Positions 1 to 8,669 of a stretch of 37,393 nucleotides of DNA are shown piece by piece (the first letter of the stretch is position 1; every line of letters starts with the position of its first letter). Origin of the DNA: DATHVR01 sp035461175 (lineage in GTDB: Bacteria; Actinomycetota; Acidimicrobiia; Spongiisociales; ZC4RG35); assembly GCA_035461175.1 (NCBI GenBank), contig DATHVR010000113.1:1-37393 (forward strand), in the 5' to 3' direction. The notes under the pieces are model-generated. The model had not been told where the DNA came from. It saw nothing but the letters and a program-made list of their open reading frames with translations, and searched no databases. A program made the translations under genes and the position numbers.

Positions 1-36
1 AATGGCGCGCCCGGGCGCGCAATTCTGTCGCGAAAA
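1..36. repeat. Partial copy of palindromic repeat family 1
   Basis: The right arm (about 13-36) reads GGCGCGCAATTC, then a slightly diverged CGCGAAAA end. It matches the right half of the 48-bp palindromes at 6443-6490 and 9225-9272. The left arm would lie off the window. Like the other two copies it sits just downstream of the stop codon of a minus-strand gene. The assignment is by eye; arm divergence (TCTGTCGCG instead of TCGGGCGCG) makes it an older or degenerate copy. Confidence 0.55.
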
Positions 37-77
37 GGTCGTCGGGTCGGTCCCCTGACGACCCTCCTGGCTGAGGC

Positions 78-563
78 TCAGGTCCGGGCGAGCAGTTCGT
101 CGAGCTTCTCGTAGCCCTCGTTGATGCCGACCTCCATGCCCGAGGCGACCATGCCGTCGCGAGCCTCGAAGCTGTCGAGCATCGAAGTAGCGACGAGCCG
201 CGAGCGACCGTTGCCGAGATCCTCGAAGACGCACCGTTCCAGGGAAACGGAGTCGGGCATGCCCTCGTAGGTGAAGGTCTGGACGATGACCTCGTTCAGC
301 CGTACCTCGTGGAAGGAGCCGTAGAACCAGTACTCCTCATCTTCCCGGGCATGGACGTAGCGATAGTTGCCGCCGGTGCGGCAGTCGAAGCGGTCGATCC
401 GCATCTCGAGGTCGCGTGGTCCCACCCACTGGGTGAAGAGGTCCGGGTCGGCGTGCGCCCGGAAGACCTTCTCCACCGGGGCGTCGAACTCCCGAATGAT
501 GTGCACCGCCGGCACCTTCGTATCGAGGGTGATCTCTGTCTGGGGTCGTTGATCGATGGTCAT
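78..563 (-). CDS. AHSA1/SRPBCC domain protein (ArsR-coupled)
   Basis: 161-residue protein of the START-like SRPBCC superfamily, AHSA1 branch: a helix-grip fold with a hydrophobic ligand cavity. Typical features are REFDAPVEKVF near the N-terminus, the W-V-G-P turn (TQWVGPRDLEM), a GG-YRYVH strand and a long C-terminal helix ending in YEKLDELLA. Start: the open frame continues upstream inside the regulator gene, but the ATG at 563 follows AAGGAGG at good spacing and overlaps the regulator stop as ATGA. The gene is therefore the second of a two-gene, translationally coupled operon. In actinobacteria, ArsR-AHSA1 pairs are common; the ligand is generally unknown, so only the fold is claimed. Expression is probably controlled by the upstream repressor through the operators at 917-975. 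Confidence 0.9.
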   Translation of the reverse strand: MTIDQRPQTEITLDTKVPAVHIIREFDAPVEKVFRAHADPDLFTQWVGPRDLEMRIDRFDCRTGGNYRYVHAREDEEYWFYGSFHEVRLNEVIVQTFTYEGMPDSVSLERCVFEDLGNGRSRLVATSMLDSFEARDGMVASGMEVGINEGYEKLDELLART

Positions 564-898
564 GATTGTTCCTCCTTGTCCTCCATCGCTTCCAACACCT
601 GGTCGAGCCGCCGGTAGCGCTCTTCGGCCTGCTGCCGGTACCGCTCGATCCACTTCGTCATCAGATCGAACACCTCCGCTTCCAGATGGACCGGGCGGGT
701 TTGCGCCCGGCGGGTGCGGCTCACCACTCCGGCCTCCTCCAGCACCTTGATGTGCTTGGAGACAGCCTGCAGCGAGATGCCGTAGGGCTCAGCGAGTTCA
801 TTGACGGTGGCGTCGCCGCCGGCCAGGCGGGCGACGATGTCACGCCGGGTCGGATCAGCCAGCGCCGAGAACACCTGCGAGAGGGGCTCGGCACTCAT
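560..898 (-). CDS. ArsR-family winged-helix repressor
   Basis: 112-residue ArsR/SmtB-type regulator. The N-terminal half shows the family signature: FSALADPTRRDIVARL, then a helix-turn-helix (VNELAEPYGISLQAVSKHIKVLEEAGVV, about residues 31-60) and a basic wing (SRTRRAQTRPVHL). No cysteine cluster for metal binding is present, so it resembles the SdpR-like, AHSA1-associated subgroup rather than an arsenic or zinc sensor. It is the first gene of an operon with the SRPBCC protein (4-bp ATGA overlap). Two TCAA...TTGA palindromes lie 19-77 bp upstream of its start, as expected for autoregulation. The phosphorylase gene is divergent across the same region and may share control. Confidence 0.92.
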   Translation of the reverse strand: MSAEPLSQVFSALADPTRRDIVARLAGGDATVNELAEPYGISLQAVSKHIKVLEEAGVVSRTRRAQTRPVHLEAEVFDLMTKWIERYRQQAEERYRRLDQVLEAMEDKEEQS

Positions 899-916
899 CG
901 TCGCCGACTTGCGTAC

Positions 917-975
917 TCAACCATGCAGTTGAATATAGTTTGCCCCGGCTTGGTTGTCAACCCATTGATTGAATA
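917..975. promoter_or_regulatory. Two tandem ArsR-type operators in divergent promoter
   Basis: Two 19-bp sites, at 917-935 and 957-975, both read TCAACC-N6-TTGAATA, 40 bp apart. The first contains a perfect inverted repeat TCAAC/GTTGA with a 6-nt centre; the second has TCAA/TTGA. They lie between the ArsR gene (start 898) and the divergent phosphorylase gene. This spacing (four helical turns) would place two repressor dimers on one DNA face. Binding by the adjacent ArsR protein is an inference from position and symmetry. Confidence 0.6.
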
Positions 976-1042
976 CGGATGGCCGCGGGAGTCGGGGCTT
1001 CTTCCCCTGGTCAGGATGGCGATATCCGCCACAATCGGGGAC

Positions 1043-3508
1043 ATGCCGTTACGGACCGGAGAGACTGTGCTGGACGTCCAGGACCTCGCCATCGATCCCT
1101 GGGTGCTGGAGTACCACGAATACGAACCCACCCAGGAGTTGCTGCGGGAAGCGCTGTGCACCGTGGGCAACGGCCGATTCGCCTCGCGGGGAGCCGCCCC
1201 CGAGCACCGGCCGGAGACCGGACGCCACTATCCGGGCACGTATCTCGCCGGCCTTTACAACCGGCTCACCGACGAGACCGCCGGGCGTCAGATCGAGAAC
1301 GAGAGCATGGTGAACCTCCCCAACTGGCTCTTCCTCACCTTCCGCATCGACGGCGGGCCATGGTTCTCGCTGGCCGATGTCGAGATCCATTCCTACCGCC
1401 AGGCACTGGAGATAGATCGTGGAATCCTGGTGCGGGAGGTGCACTTCACGGACGCCGACGGACGTGAGACCTCACTCTTGCAGCGACGCCTCGTCCACAT
1501 GGGCCGCGCCTCGCTGGCCGTGCTCGAGACCAATCTGCACCCCGAGAACTGGAGCGGGCAGGTCACGGTGCGCTCGGCCATCGACGGCGACGTCGAGAAC
1601 CGCAACGTGGGGCGATACCGCGACCTGTCGGGAGAGCACCTCGAGATCCTCGACCGCCGGCACCCCCGACCGGGGACGGCTCTCCTCCGGGTCCGAACCA
1701 CTCAGTCCCGGGTGGAAGTCGTCACCGGCATACGCCACCGTCTCTGGATCGATGGCGAGCGGCGAGAACTGGAGGCATCCGCCTACATGGATGACGGCCT
1801 GGTGGGCGAAGACATCAGCTTCTCGCTCGAAGCGGGATCGGAGGCGCGGGTCGAGAAGCTGGCCTCGATGTGGTCGTCGCGCGATCACGCCATCTCCGAA
1901 CCCGCCCTCTCTGTCATCGCCGACCTGGAGAACGCGCCCGACCTCGCCGCTCTGACCGACGAGCACGCCCGGGTGTGGCTCACGCTGTGGAACCGGTTCC
2001 GGGCCGATACCGAGGCCGAGCCCAGGATCCGCCAGATCACCAATCTGCACATCTTCCACCTGCTCCAGGTCGCCTCCCCCAACGTCCTCGACATCGACGC
2101 CGGGATACCGGCCCGCGGCCTCCACGGGGAGGCGTACCGGGGCCACATCTTCTGGGACGAGTTGTTCATCTTCCCGTTGCTCGACGTGCGCGCCCCGGAG
2201 ATCGCCCGTTCTTTCCTCCGCTACCGCCATCGACGTCTCCCCCTGGCCAGGCAACTGGCCCGAGAGGCAGGCTATGCGGGGGCGATGTTCCCCTGGCAGT
2301 CGGGCAGCGACGGCCGCGAGGAGACCCAGGAGGTTCACCTGAATCCCCAGTCGGGTCGGTGGTTTCCCGACCTGTCCCGGCGGCAGCGCCACATCAACAT
2401 CGCCATCGCCTACAACGTCCTCCGCTACCTGCGCTTCACGGGCGACGTCGACTTCCTGGCCGAGTACGGCGCCGAGATGCTGATCGAGATCGCCCGTTTC
2501 TGGGCCAGCATCGCCTCCTACGACCGTATCACCGATCGCTTCGAGATCGTCGGGGTGATGGGGCCCGACGAGTTCCACGACCGCGACCCGAACTGGGAGG
2601 GCGAGGGCCTGAGAAACAACGCCTACACCAACGTGATGGTGGCCTGGCTGTTCAAGGAGATTCCCCTGGCCCTGGAGCCGCTGCCCGCTCGCCAGCGGGA
2701 GGGCCTGTGGGAGCGGCTGGACATGTCACAGGCCGAGCTCGCCCACTGGGATGAGATCAGCCGCAAGCTCAAGGTCCCGTTCCATGCCGACGGGATCATC
2801 AGCCAGTTCGAGGGCTACGAAGCTCTGGCGGAGTTCGACTGGCTCGACTATGCGGAACGCTACGGGAACATCGAGCGTCTCGACCGCATCCTGGAGGCCG
2901 AGAACGACTCGGTCAGCAACTACAAGGCCTCCAAGCAGGCCGACGTGCTGATGCTCTTCTACCTGCTCTCCTTCGAGGAACTGGTCGAGACCTTCGGCCG
3001 ATTGGGCGTCACCTTCGACGAGGACATGCTGACGCGCAACATCGACTACTACATGCGGCGGACATCGCACGGCTCCACCCTGTCGCGCCTGGTCCACTCC
3101 TGGGTGTTGGCACGTAGCGACCGGCCCCGTTCGATCGAGCTGTTCAAGCAGGCGCTCGCCTCCGACGTCAGCGACATCCAGGGCGGTACGACCCAAGAAG
3201 GGATCCACCTCGGGGCGGTGGCGGGCACCGTCGACCTGCTCCAGCGCGGCTATTCGGGAATGGAGGCGACCGCAGACGGGGTCCTCCGCTTCAAGCCCAA
3301 CCTCGATCCCGAACTCGGCCGGCTCGACTTCTGCATCTACTACCACCAGCGCTGGATCGATGTCTCGGTGGAGGGCGAAGACATTCGCCTCACCTCCGAG
3401 ATCACCACCCACCCCCCGATCGAGGTCGAGTGTCGGGGAACCACCGCCACCCTCGCCTCCGGCCAGACCCGGGTCTTCCGCCGCAACGACGGCACCGAGG
3501 TGGAGTAG
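1043..3508 (+). CDS. Glycoside hydrolase family 65 disaccharide phosphorylase
   Basis: About 821 residues, the usual size of GH65 inverting phosphorylases (maltose, trehalose, kojibiose). These split an alpha-linked glucoside with phosphate to give beta-glucose 1-phosphate in the cytoplasm. Order: N-terminal beta-sandwich (about 1-280), linker, (alpha/alpha)6 barrel (about 330-720), C-terminal beta-sheet. Visible active-site motifs are GPDEFHD with the likely catalytic acid Glu510, KxxKQAD at 628-634, and the phosphate-binding HGSTLS at His676. Substrate cannot be told from sequence alone. Start is uncertain: ATG 1043 is chosen, ATG 1016 lies upstream, and GTG 1067 has GGAGAG close before it. 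No beta-phosphoglucomutase gene, the usual partner, lies beside it. Divergent from the ArsR operon. Confidence 0.9.
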   Translation: MPLRTGETVLDVQDLAIDPWVLEYHEYEPTQELLREALCTVGNGRFASRGAAPEHRPETGRHYPGTYLAGLYNRLTDETAGRQIENESMVNLPNWLFLTFRIDGGPWFSLADVEIHSYRQALEIDRGILVREVHFTDADGRETSLLQRRLVHMGRASLAVLETNLHPENWSGQVTVRSAIDGDVENRNVGRYRDLSGEHLEILDRRHPRPGTALLRVRTTQSRVEVVTGIRHRLWIDGERRELEASAYMDDGLVGEDISFSLEAGSEARVEKLASMWSSRDHAISEPALSVIADLENAPDLAALTDEHARVWLTLWNRFRADTEAEPRIRQITNLHIFHLLQVASPNVLDIDAGIPARGLHGEAYRGHIFWDELFIFPLLDVRAPEIARSFLRYRHRRLPLARQLAREAGYAGAMFPWQSGSDGREETQEVHLNPQSGRWFPDLSRRQRHINIAIAYNVLRYLRFTGDVDFLAEYGAEMLIEIARFWASIASYDRITDRFEIVGVMGPDEFHDRDPNWEGEGLRNNAYTNVMVAWLFKEIPLALEPLPARQREGLWERLDMSQAELAHWDEISRKLKVPFHADGIISQFEGYEALAEFDWLDYAERYGNIERLDRILEAENDSVSNYKASKQADVLMLFYLLSFEELVETFGRLGVTFDEDMLTRNIDYYMRRTSHGSTLSRLVHSWVLARSDRPRSIELFKQALASDVSDIQGGTTQEGIHLGAVAGTVDLLQRGYSGMEATADGVLRFKPNLDPELGRLDFCIYYHQRWIDVSVEGEDIRLTSEITTHPPIEVECRGTTATLASGQTRVFRRNDGTEVE

Positions 3509-3630
3509 ACACACGGTCGAGTGGAGACCACATGTCGGGTATCGGGGCACCACAACGGCTGCTTTGCTTCAGGTTGGGGCCGCCGGGACCGAGTACGGTT
3601 GCGACCTGCCATCACCACGAGGAGTGTCCG

Positions 3631-4965
3631 TTGACCGACCCCCACCCGACCGATCCGATCTTCTCGGTGCTTGCCGCCGCCGACGAACTGGGAGTGGAAC
3701 TCGACGAAGCCGAGGCCCGGGAGTGGATCTCGGCCGTCTCCCGCCAAGCATCCGGTCCACTGGTGGTCGACGTCGACACCGGCATCTACGGGCACCACAT
3801 CACGATGTCGGACCTCGACCAGTCCGAGATCGGCCGGTTTCGCCACCTCGCCTCGATCGTGGGACTCGAAGACCGTCCCCCGGCGATAGTCACGGCGCTC
3901 GCCCTGTCCGGATCGGCCGCCCAGAACCGGGTGCATCGCTTCCCGGGCGACTGCGACTTCTTCGAGCGGGTCCACATCCGGGCCGACACCCGATCGGAGG
4001 CCTGTTCCCTTTTGGCCGACCTGATCCGCGACAAGGCGCTCGCCACCCTGCGCGGCCCCGGCTACCGACTCCAGGAGGTGAAGTTCGGCTCCTGGCCCTG
4101 CGATGCCGTCGTCGCCGGCGACGACATCTCCACCGGTTCCCCGGTCTCGTGGCCGCCGGAAGCCATCGAGAAAGGGGCGATCGACTTCCTCACCGCCGAC
4201 CGCGAGTCCGGGAGCCTGACCTGGGAGGAGGCGGGGGCCGAACCCGGATGGTGCAAGCTCGACTGGCTGGCGGCCGACCCCGGCCATGGCGGAGTCGCCA
4301 ACGCCTCCAACATGCTCGACGCCACCTGGGAGTCACCCGACGGGACCATCATCCCCCTCGACGGGTTCCTCGACCCCTACTTCCAGGAGGTCTACCTCGA
4401 TGTCGACTCGATCCCGCTGTTCTCCAGACTGGTCAAGGACATGGGGGCGGACTCGGTCGCCGAGTACGTCGAACGGCTGACCGGCGAGGTCTACAAGTAC
4501 ACGGTGGAAAAGCCCAACTACGGCAAGGCCGCTCGCCGGATGTACAACATCTTCCGCCTCACCGGCCGCTACGCCGAGGCGGCCTATCTGCGCGAGCTGT
4601 TCGACGAGCCCACCACCGCCCTCTACCAGCTGGCGGCGATGTTGCGGGCCGTGCACGAGGCGTCCGAAGGTGACGACACCTTCAGCCAGGAGGCACTGTT
4701 AGGCCAGGTCGACCAGCTCATCATGTCGGCCGTGGATGCCCTCGAGGGACCAGCCGAAGCGCAGATGGTCAAGCGCCTTCTCGAGCTGCGCGACATCCTC
4801 ACCGCCGAGGAACCGACCGGGATCTCCGATCACATCGCACGGGCCCGTGCCGACGCCATGACCGAGGTCGACGACTACTTCCAGCGCGCCCTGGTGGGCA
4901 TCCCGGGGATCAAGGAATACATGGACGAGGTCGCCGCCGCCGCTCCCCCCGATCCCCACGCCTGA
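3631..4965 (+). CDS. Predicted nucleotidyltransferase-fold protein
   Basis: 444 residues, no family recognised with certainty. The TTG start at 3631 is chosen because GAGGAG precedes it by six bases and similarity-like sequence begins there. A segment G94-S95 followed by D107-C-D109 fits the hG[GS]...Dh[DE]h signature of the DNA polymerase beta-type nucleotidyltransferase superfamily: glycine-serine loop, then paired metal-binding carboxylates. The context is ALALSGSAAQNRV then FPGDCDFFERVHI. The middle part (about 150-260) is acidic and mixed; the C-terminal third is helical with long amphipathic segments. No signal peptide or membrane segment. It follows the phosphorylase by 122 bp on the same strand and may be co-transcribed. 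Substrate unknown; the fold call rests on one motif. Confidence 0.65.
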   Translation: MTDPHPTDPIFSVLAAADELGVELDEAEAREWISAVSRQASGPLVVDVDTGIYGHHITMSDLDQSEIGRFRHLASIVGLEDRPPAIVTALALSGSAAQNRVHRFPGDCDFFERVHIRADTRSEACSLLADLIRDKALATLRGPGYRLQEVKFGSWPCDAVVAGDDISTGSPVSWPPEAIEKGAIDFLTADRESGSLTWEEAGAEPGWCKLDWLAADPGHGGVANASNMLDATWESPDGTIIPLDGFLDPYFQEVYLDVDSIPLFSRLVKDMGADSVAEYVERLTGEVYKYTVEKPNYGKAARRMYNIFRLTGRYAEAAYLRELFDEPTTALYQLAAMLRAVHEASEGDDTFSQEALLGQVDQLIMSAVDALEGPAEAQMVKRLLELRDILTAEEPTGISDHIARARADAMTEVDDYFQRALVGIPGIKEYMDEVAAAAPPDPHA

Positions 4966-5088
4966 CTCCCGTTGGGCGTGGATGCGGCACCGGTGTGTGT
5001 CGACGGATGCGCAGGGGAGCCGCTGACGTAGCTTCGGAGTCGCTCCGACCGGCGGGCTAGCCTTCGCTCCCACCCCCCGGAAGATGGC

Positions 5089-5802
5089 ATGACCACCGAA
5101 ACCGACCCCGCCATCCAGCACCTCCCGACCGGCGCCTCCGGCGCCACGTCGGAGAGCGAGGAGATGTACCTGATCACGGTGGCGCGGGCGGTCGAGGACG
5201 GCCACGCCGGCCCCGTCCCGGTACCGCTCCTCGCCGAAACACTGGACGTCTCCCGGGTATCGGCCAACGAGATGGCCAAGAAGCTGGTCGGGCGGGGGTT
5301 CCTCGAGTATGAGCCCTACAAGGGAGTCACACTCACCCAGGAAGGCACCGCCGTCGCCAACCGCATCCTGCGTCGCCGCCGGCTGTGGGCTCTCTTCCTG
5401 GCCGAGCATCTCGGCCTCACCCCCGCCGCCGCCGACACCGTGGCGTGCGAATTCGAACACGTCACTCCCGCCTCGGTCGCCGACCGGCTCTCCGACTTCC
5501 TCGGGGATCCAACCCGCGATCCCGAAGGCAAGCCGATCCCCGCCGCCGGTGAGACACAATCGGCCTCACCGCCCGACGCTCCCCTGACTGAACTCACGAC
5601 TGGTCAACGCGCCACGATCATCCGGGTGACCGGCAGCCCCGCCACCCGCTCGTTCCTGGTCGAGGAAGGGATCGGTGAAGGAGCGGAGATCCGGGTCGCC
5701 GCCGTGGGATCAGACGGTGGCTACCTGGTCGAGACAACGGGAGGACAGGTTCATCTCGCCCCCGAGATCGCCGGCTCGGTCCTGGTTCAGCGCCTCGGCT
5801 AG
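5089..5802 (+). CDS. DtxR-family metal-dependent regulator with FeoA/SH3-like domain
   Basis: 237 residues. Residues about 18-85 form the winged helix (SEEMYLITVARAVEDG, then VSRVSANEMAKKLVGRGFLEYEPYKG). Residues about 90-155 are the metal-binding dimerisation domain, with the family's CEFEH near 122-126 and ADRLSDFLG-DPTRDPEGKPIP. The C-terminal about 75 residues are a FeoA-like SH3 domain (LTTGQRATIIRVTG). The family represses or activates metal-uptake genes when Fe2+ or Mn2+ is bound. The linker between domains is long and low-complexity (AAGETQSASPPDAP). Start ATG 5089 with GGAAGA upstream. No transport gene is adjacent, so the regulon cannot be told from the window. Confidence 0.9.
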   Translation: MTTETDPAIQHLPTGASGATSESEEMYLITVARAVEDGHAGPVPVPLLAETLDVSRVSANEMAKKLVGRGFLEYEPYKGVTLTQEGTAVANRILRRRRLWALFLAEHLGLTPAAADTVACEFEHVTPASVADRLSDFLGDPTRDPEGKPIPAAGETQSASPPDAPLTELTTGQRATIIRVTGSPATRSFLVEEGIGEGAEIRVAAVGSDGGYLVETTGGQVHLAPEIAGSVLVQRLG

Positions 5803-5822
5803 GCCCGCCTCGATTCCGGGTC

Positions 5823-6419
5823 TCAGTCCGCGGTCGGCTCGGTGAGGCGACGCACCGTTTCTTCGATCCGGCCCTCTCGGGTTCCGGGCCGCTTGGCAGA
5901 AGTGATCCACCACAGTTGCTGCTTCTTGACGGAGTCGGCCAGCGCCTCGTAGGCCGACCTGACCTTGGCCGACTCCAGGGCGGCCGCCAGGTCGGGCGGC
6001 ACGATCAAGGCGTCGACCTCGTCGAACTGAGACCACGAGCCGTCGGCTTTGGCCCGGTCGATTGCGGCCCGGCCGGGGCCGGTCATGAGTCCGGCTCGCT
6101 CCAGCCGCTCGATCCGTTCCTTGTTGTAGGCCGACCAAATTCCGCCCTTTCGCCGCGGCGAGAACCACTGGATGGAGCGGTCGTCGTCAACACGGCGGTT
6201 CTGGCTGTCGATCCATCCGAAGCACAGTGCCTCCTCGACCAGGTCGTCGTAGTCGGGCCCCTCCAGATCGCTCGACTTCTTGCGATACACGACCCAGGTA
6301 CCTTCGATTCGCTCCGGATTCGCCGCCAGCCATTCCCGCCAGGCGGACCTGGTGGCGGGCACGAGAACGTCCTTGCCGTTGGGCGAGGAGGGCGGATCGA
6401 GGTCGGCCGTGCGGGTCAC
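5823..6419 (-). CDS. YdeI/OmpD-associated family protein
   Basis: 198 residues of the YdeI/OmpD-associated (bacteriocin-protection, YdeI) family. Diagnostic features are the WREWLAANPERIEGTWVVYRKK opening, the EALCFGWIDSQ block near residue 64, WFSPRRKGGIWSAYNKERIERL, and a helical C-terminus with PPDLAAAL and REGRIEETVRRL. Cytoplasmic, no signal peptide. Biochemical function of the family is unsettled. GTG start at 6419 behind GGGTGGGGG. Converges with the DtxR gene with only 20 bp between stops; its upstream side carries a family 1 palindrome. Confidence 0.9.
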   Translation of the reverse strand: MTRTADLDPPSSPNGKDVLVPATRSAWREWLAANPERIEGTWVVYRKKSSDLEGPDYDDLVEEALCFGWIDSQNRRVDDDRSIQWFSPRRKGGIWSAYNKERIERLERAGLMTGPGRAAIDRAKADGSWSQFDEVDALIVPPDLAAALESAKVRSAYEALADSVKKQQLWWITSAKRPGTREGRIEETVRRLTEPTAD

Positions 6420-6442
6420 ACCCCCACCCTAAGCCGGCGTCC

Positions 6443-6490
6443 TTTTCGCGCCCGAATTGCGCACCGGGGTGCGCAATTCGGGCGCGAGAA
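6443..6490. repeat. 48-bp palindromic repeat, family 1
   Basis: Near-perfect inverted repeat: left arm TTTTCGCGCCCGAATTGCGC, right arm GCGCAATTCGGGCGCGAGAA, centre ACCGGGGT. It lies 8 bp past the stop of the lipoprotein gene and 23 bp before the GTG of the YdeI-like gene. The T-run is at the 5' edge and the A-run at the 3' edge on either strand, so it is not a classical hairpin-plus-U terminator. Same length and arms as 9225-9272. Confidence 0.85.
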
Positions 6491-6498
6491 CGGGCTTG

Positions 6499-7350
6499 TC
6501 AGACGCAGAGGCCGTCGGACACGCCGCGGGAGCAGAGGACCGTCAGCTCGACCGACTTGAGCTCGAAGCCGTCGCCTCCCTCGTCGGGGGTACCGAACAC
6601 GTGGATCCGGACGCCGAGAACGCTGTCGTCGCCGAACCCGACCACGTCGTAGGTGACCTCACCGAGATCCCCCACCGACGGGGCCACCGACATCACCGAT
6701 ACTGCATCGGTGTCGGCGGCCACCGCCTCGGCGACCAGGGCGCCCAGGTCGAGCATGGTCTCGGCCCGGGTCTCGGTCATGTCGGGGATCAACTCGGAGG
6801 TGGCGTCGCTGGTGTCGCCCAGATAGGCGACGTAGCGCAGGTTGACCCAGCCTTCCTTGCCATCGGCATCGACCTCGATCCACAACGAACCGGGTCGCGA
6901 CCAGGTCGTACCCCGGGCGACCACGTCATCGGCGGTGGGGTCGAACTCGGCAATCACCGGAAACTCTGTGCCGGGACCGGAACGGACGTTGAGCACGTCG
7001 TCGTGGCGCACTCCGACCACCCCGAGTACGTCGCCTGCGGCCGGGCCGAAATCGAGGACCTCACCGGGGACGGTGGTGGGAGTCGTCGTGGTCGGCTTGC
7101 TCGTGGTGGTAGTGGGCGGAGTGGTAGTGGTCGTCGACTCGGGGGCGGGAGCGGTGGTCGAGGTCGGCGGCACCGTGGTTTCCGGGGCCGTGGTGTCCGG
7201 GACCGTGGTGACGGGCACCGTGGTTTCGGTCGGAACACTCGTGCTGGTGTCACCGGGATCGCCCTCGGCTCCGCAGGCCACCAGGGTGGTGGCAAGGGCG
7301 GCAGCCGCCGTGAGCCGGACGACCGAACGGAACGTTGTCTTGAAGACCAT
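6499..7350 (-). CDS. SH3b-domain lipoprotein with Thr/Pro linker
   Basis: 283 residues. Signal peptide with lipobox LVAC; Cys26 would be lipidated. A Thr/Pro/Val-rich linker (about 27-97) probably spans the cell wall. Next is a bacterial SH3 domain (about 110-180; LNVRSGPGTEFPVIAEF and WIEVDADGKEGWVNLRYVAYL), then an unassigned C-terminal domain ending with two cysteines (VLCSRGVSDGLCV) that could form a disulfide. ATG 7350 is chosen because AAGGAG lies eight bases upstream and the signal peptide starts right there; a longer upstream reading has no such site. Likely extracytoplasmic, membrane-anchored, cell-wall associated; ligand unknown. Confidence 0.88.
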   Translation of the reverse strand: MVFKTTFRSVVRLTAAAALATTLVACGAEGDPGDTSTSVPTETTVPVTTVPDTTAPETTVPPTSTTAPAPESTTTTTPPTTTTSKPTTTTPTTVPGEVLDFGPAAGDVLGVVGVRHDDVLNVRSGPGTEFPVIAEFDPTADDVVARGTTWSRPGSLWIEVDADGKEGWVNLRYVAYLGDTSDATSELIPDMTETRAETMLDLGALVAEAVAADTDAVSVMSVAPSVGDLGEVTYDVVGFGDDSVLGVRIHVFGTPDEGGDGFELKSVELTVLCSRGVSDGLCV

Positions 7351-7434
7351 GGAACTCTCCTTCTCGATTACAGCCCCATCATCCGAGCCGCACGTCTCTG
7401 CCCCGTCGCCGTCATGTAACCGATGTGTCACAGT

Positions 7435-8517
7435 TCAAGCTGGGCGCAGAACCAACTCGGGCTCGAGGTCCAGGAAGGCTCCATAGCGGCGGGCTGCCTG
7501 CGCCAGCGCCTGCTGCTCGTCGCCTTCTAGCTCGCGGTACAGCCCGACATCGAATTGAACCGACGAACTGCGCAGGGTTCGCTTCATGCTGCCGACGATC
7601 TGCCCGTCCACCAGCGCCATCCCCACGGCCCGGCTGCCCTTCGGCTCCAGCCCGGCGACATCCAGGACTCGCCGCGAATCCTGGTAGCCCCGGTAGTACT
7701 CGTCGAGGATCAGAAGCAGGTGACCGCGTGGGTCCGGCACGCCGGTGTCTCCTGGGGGAGGCTCCGCATGCCAGTAGGTGACCCCCTCGTGCTCGAAGGA
7801 GTCCAGATGGTGACTCGCCGCCGCCAGACCGGCCCGCACGTCGGTGACCGTCAGGGTCGCCCAGTAGGCGAGATCCCGCTCGGTGGCGGGACCGTGGCCG
7901 GCGAAGTAGCGCCGGGCGATCTCGGCCAGCGCCTCATCCCGATCCAGCCGCCGTGGATCCGGCACTCGCTCCTCGATCAGGGCGTACGTCTGGTTGCCTT
8001 CCTCATCCCTGGCTCCGCTGCAGACCAGACCGGCGAACTCGGCGTGGATCAACATCGCCCCGAGCGCCATCCCCTCGGCCGGCAGGCCATCAGCCCGGAG
8101 CCGCTCGCCGATCTGTTCCCGGGGCAAGTGCCGGCCCTCCGACAGCATCCTTAGGATGGCGGCGTCGGCCGTCTCCATCGTCGCCTCCTCCAGGTCCAGG
8201 CTGCCTTGCAGTTGGATCAGGCTGAGCCGCGCCCGAGGAGTCGTGAGCTCCAGCAACCAGACGAGATCCTCGCCGCGGACGAAGTGCCATGTGGGACGCA
8301 GCACGTGGGTGCGAACGATCTCGCCATTATCGAAGGCCAGACCAAACCCGTCCTCGGTCGGTTGCCCGGTCCGTTCGGCCAGCGCCCAGATGGTCTGAGA
8401 GAAGTTCTCGGCCTGCACCCCCAGCAGATCCTCGACGGCCGCCTGGGGCGTGGGATGGACGGCATCGGCCAGGCGCTGCCTGGTCAGCCGCCAGCGGGCA
8501 ATTGTTCGGTCATCCAT
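7435..8517 (-). CDS. Winged-helix DNA-binding protein of the HTH_42/AlkZ-like family
   Basis: 360 residues matching the HTH_42 (DUF1006) family of tandem winged-helix proteins that includes the DNA glycosylase AlkZ and YcaQ. Visible hallmarks are the LLGVQAENFSQTIWAL segment near residue 32, VLRPTWHFVRGEDL near 71-84, FAGHGPATERDLAYW (about 209-223), and the late MKRTLRSSSVQFDVGLYREL. In AlkZ the catalytic motif is QxQ; here the equivalent-looking place is Q-A-E, so glycosylase activity is doubtful and a non-catalytic paralogue is plausible. Start ATG 8517 behind GAGG. Its stop is 84 bp from the start of the lipoprotein gene on the same strand. Confidence 0.85.
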   Translation of the reverse strand: MDDRTIARWRLTRQRLADAVHPTPQAAVEDLLGVQAENFSQTIWALAERTGQPTEDGFGLAFDNGEIVRTHVLRPTWHFVRGEDLVWLLELTTPRARLSLIQLQGSLDLEEATMETADAAILRMLSEGRHLPREQIGERLRADGLPAEGMALGAMLIHAEFAGLVCSGARDEEGNQTYALIEERVPDPRRLDRDEALAEIARRYFAGHGPATERDLAYWATLTVTDVRAGLAAASHHLDSFEHEGVTYWHAEPPPGDTGVPDPRGHLLLILDEYYRGYQDSRRVLDVAGLEPKGSRAVGMALVDGQIVGSMKRTLRSSSVQFDVGLYRELEGDEQQALAQAARRYGAFLDLEPELVLRPA

Positions 8518-8669
8518 AGGCCTCGTGCACGCGGTTCGCGTCTGTCGTCGCCGGAGACGAAGACTACCCAGGACTTGGGAAAGACCACCGCCGCCCGGGA
8601 AGTGGATCCGTATCGACGACAGCGTCGTGATTCTTGTCGGCGGGTGCAGAACGGGCCTGTCGGGCTACC

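Noticed and set aside
566..1042. Long upstream extension of the phosphorylase reading frame
   Set aside because: It is antisense to the ArsR and SRPBCC genes and would contain the operators; the GH65 fold begins only after about 1043.
5034..5048. TCGGAG/CTCCGA hairpin before the DtxR gene, considered as a terminator
   Set aside because: Stem is only six base pairs with no U-tract; not distinguishable from chance in GC-rich sequence.
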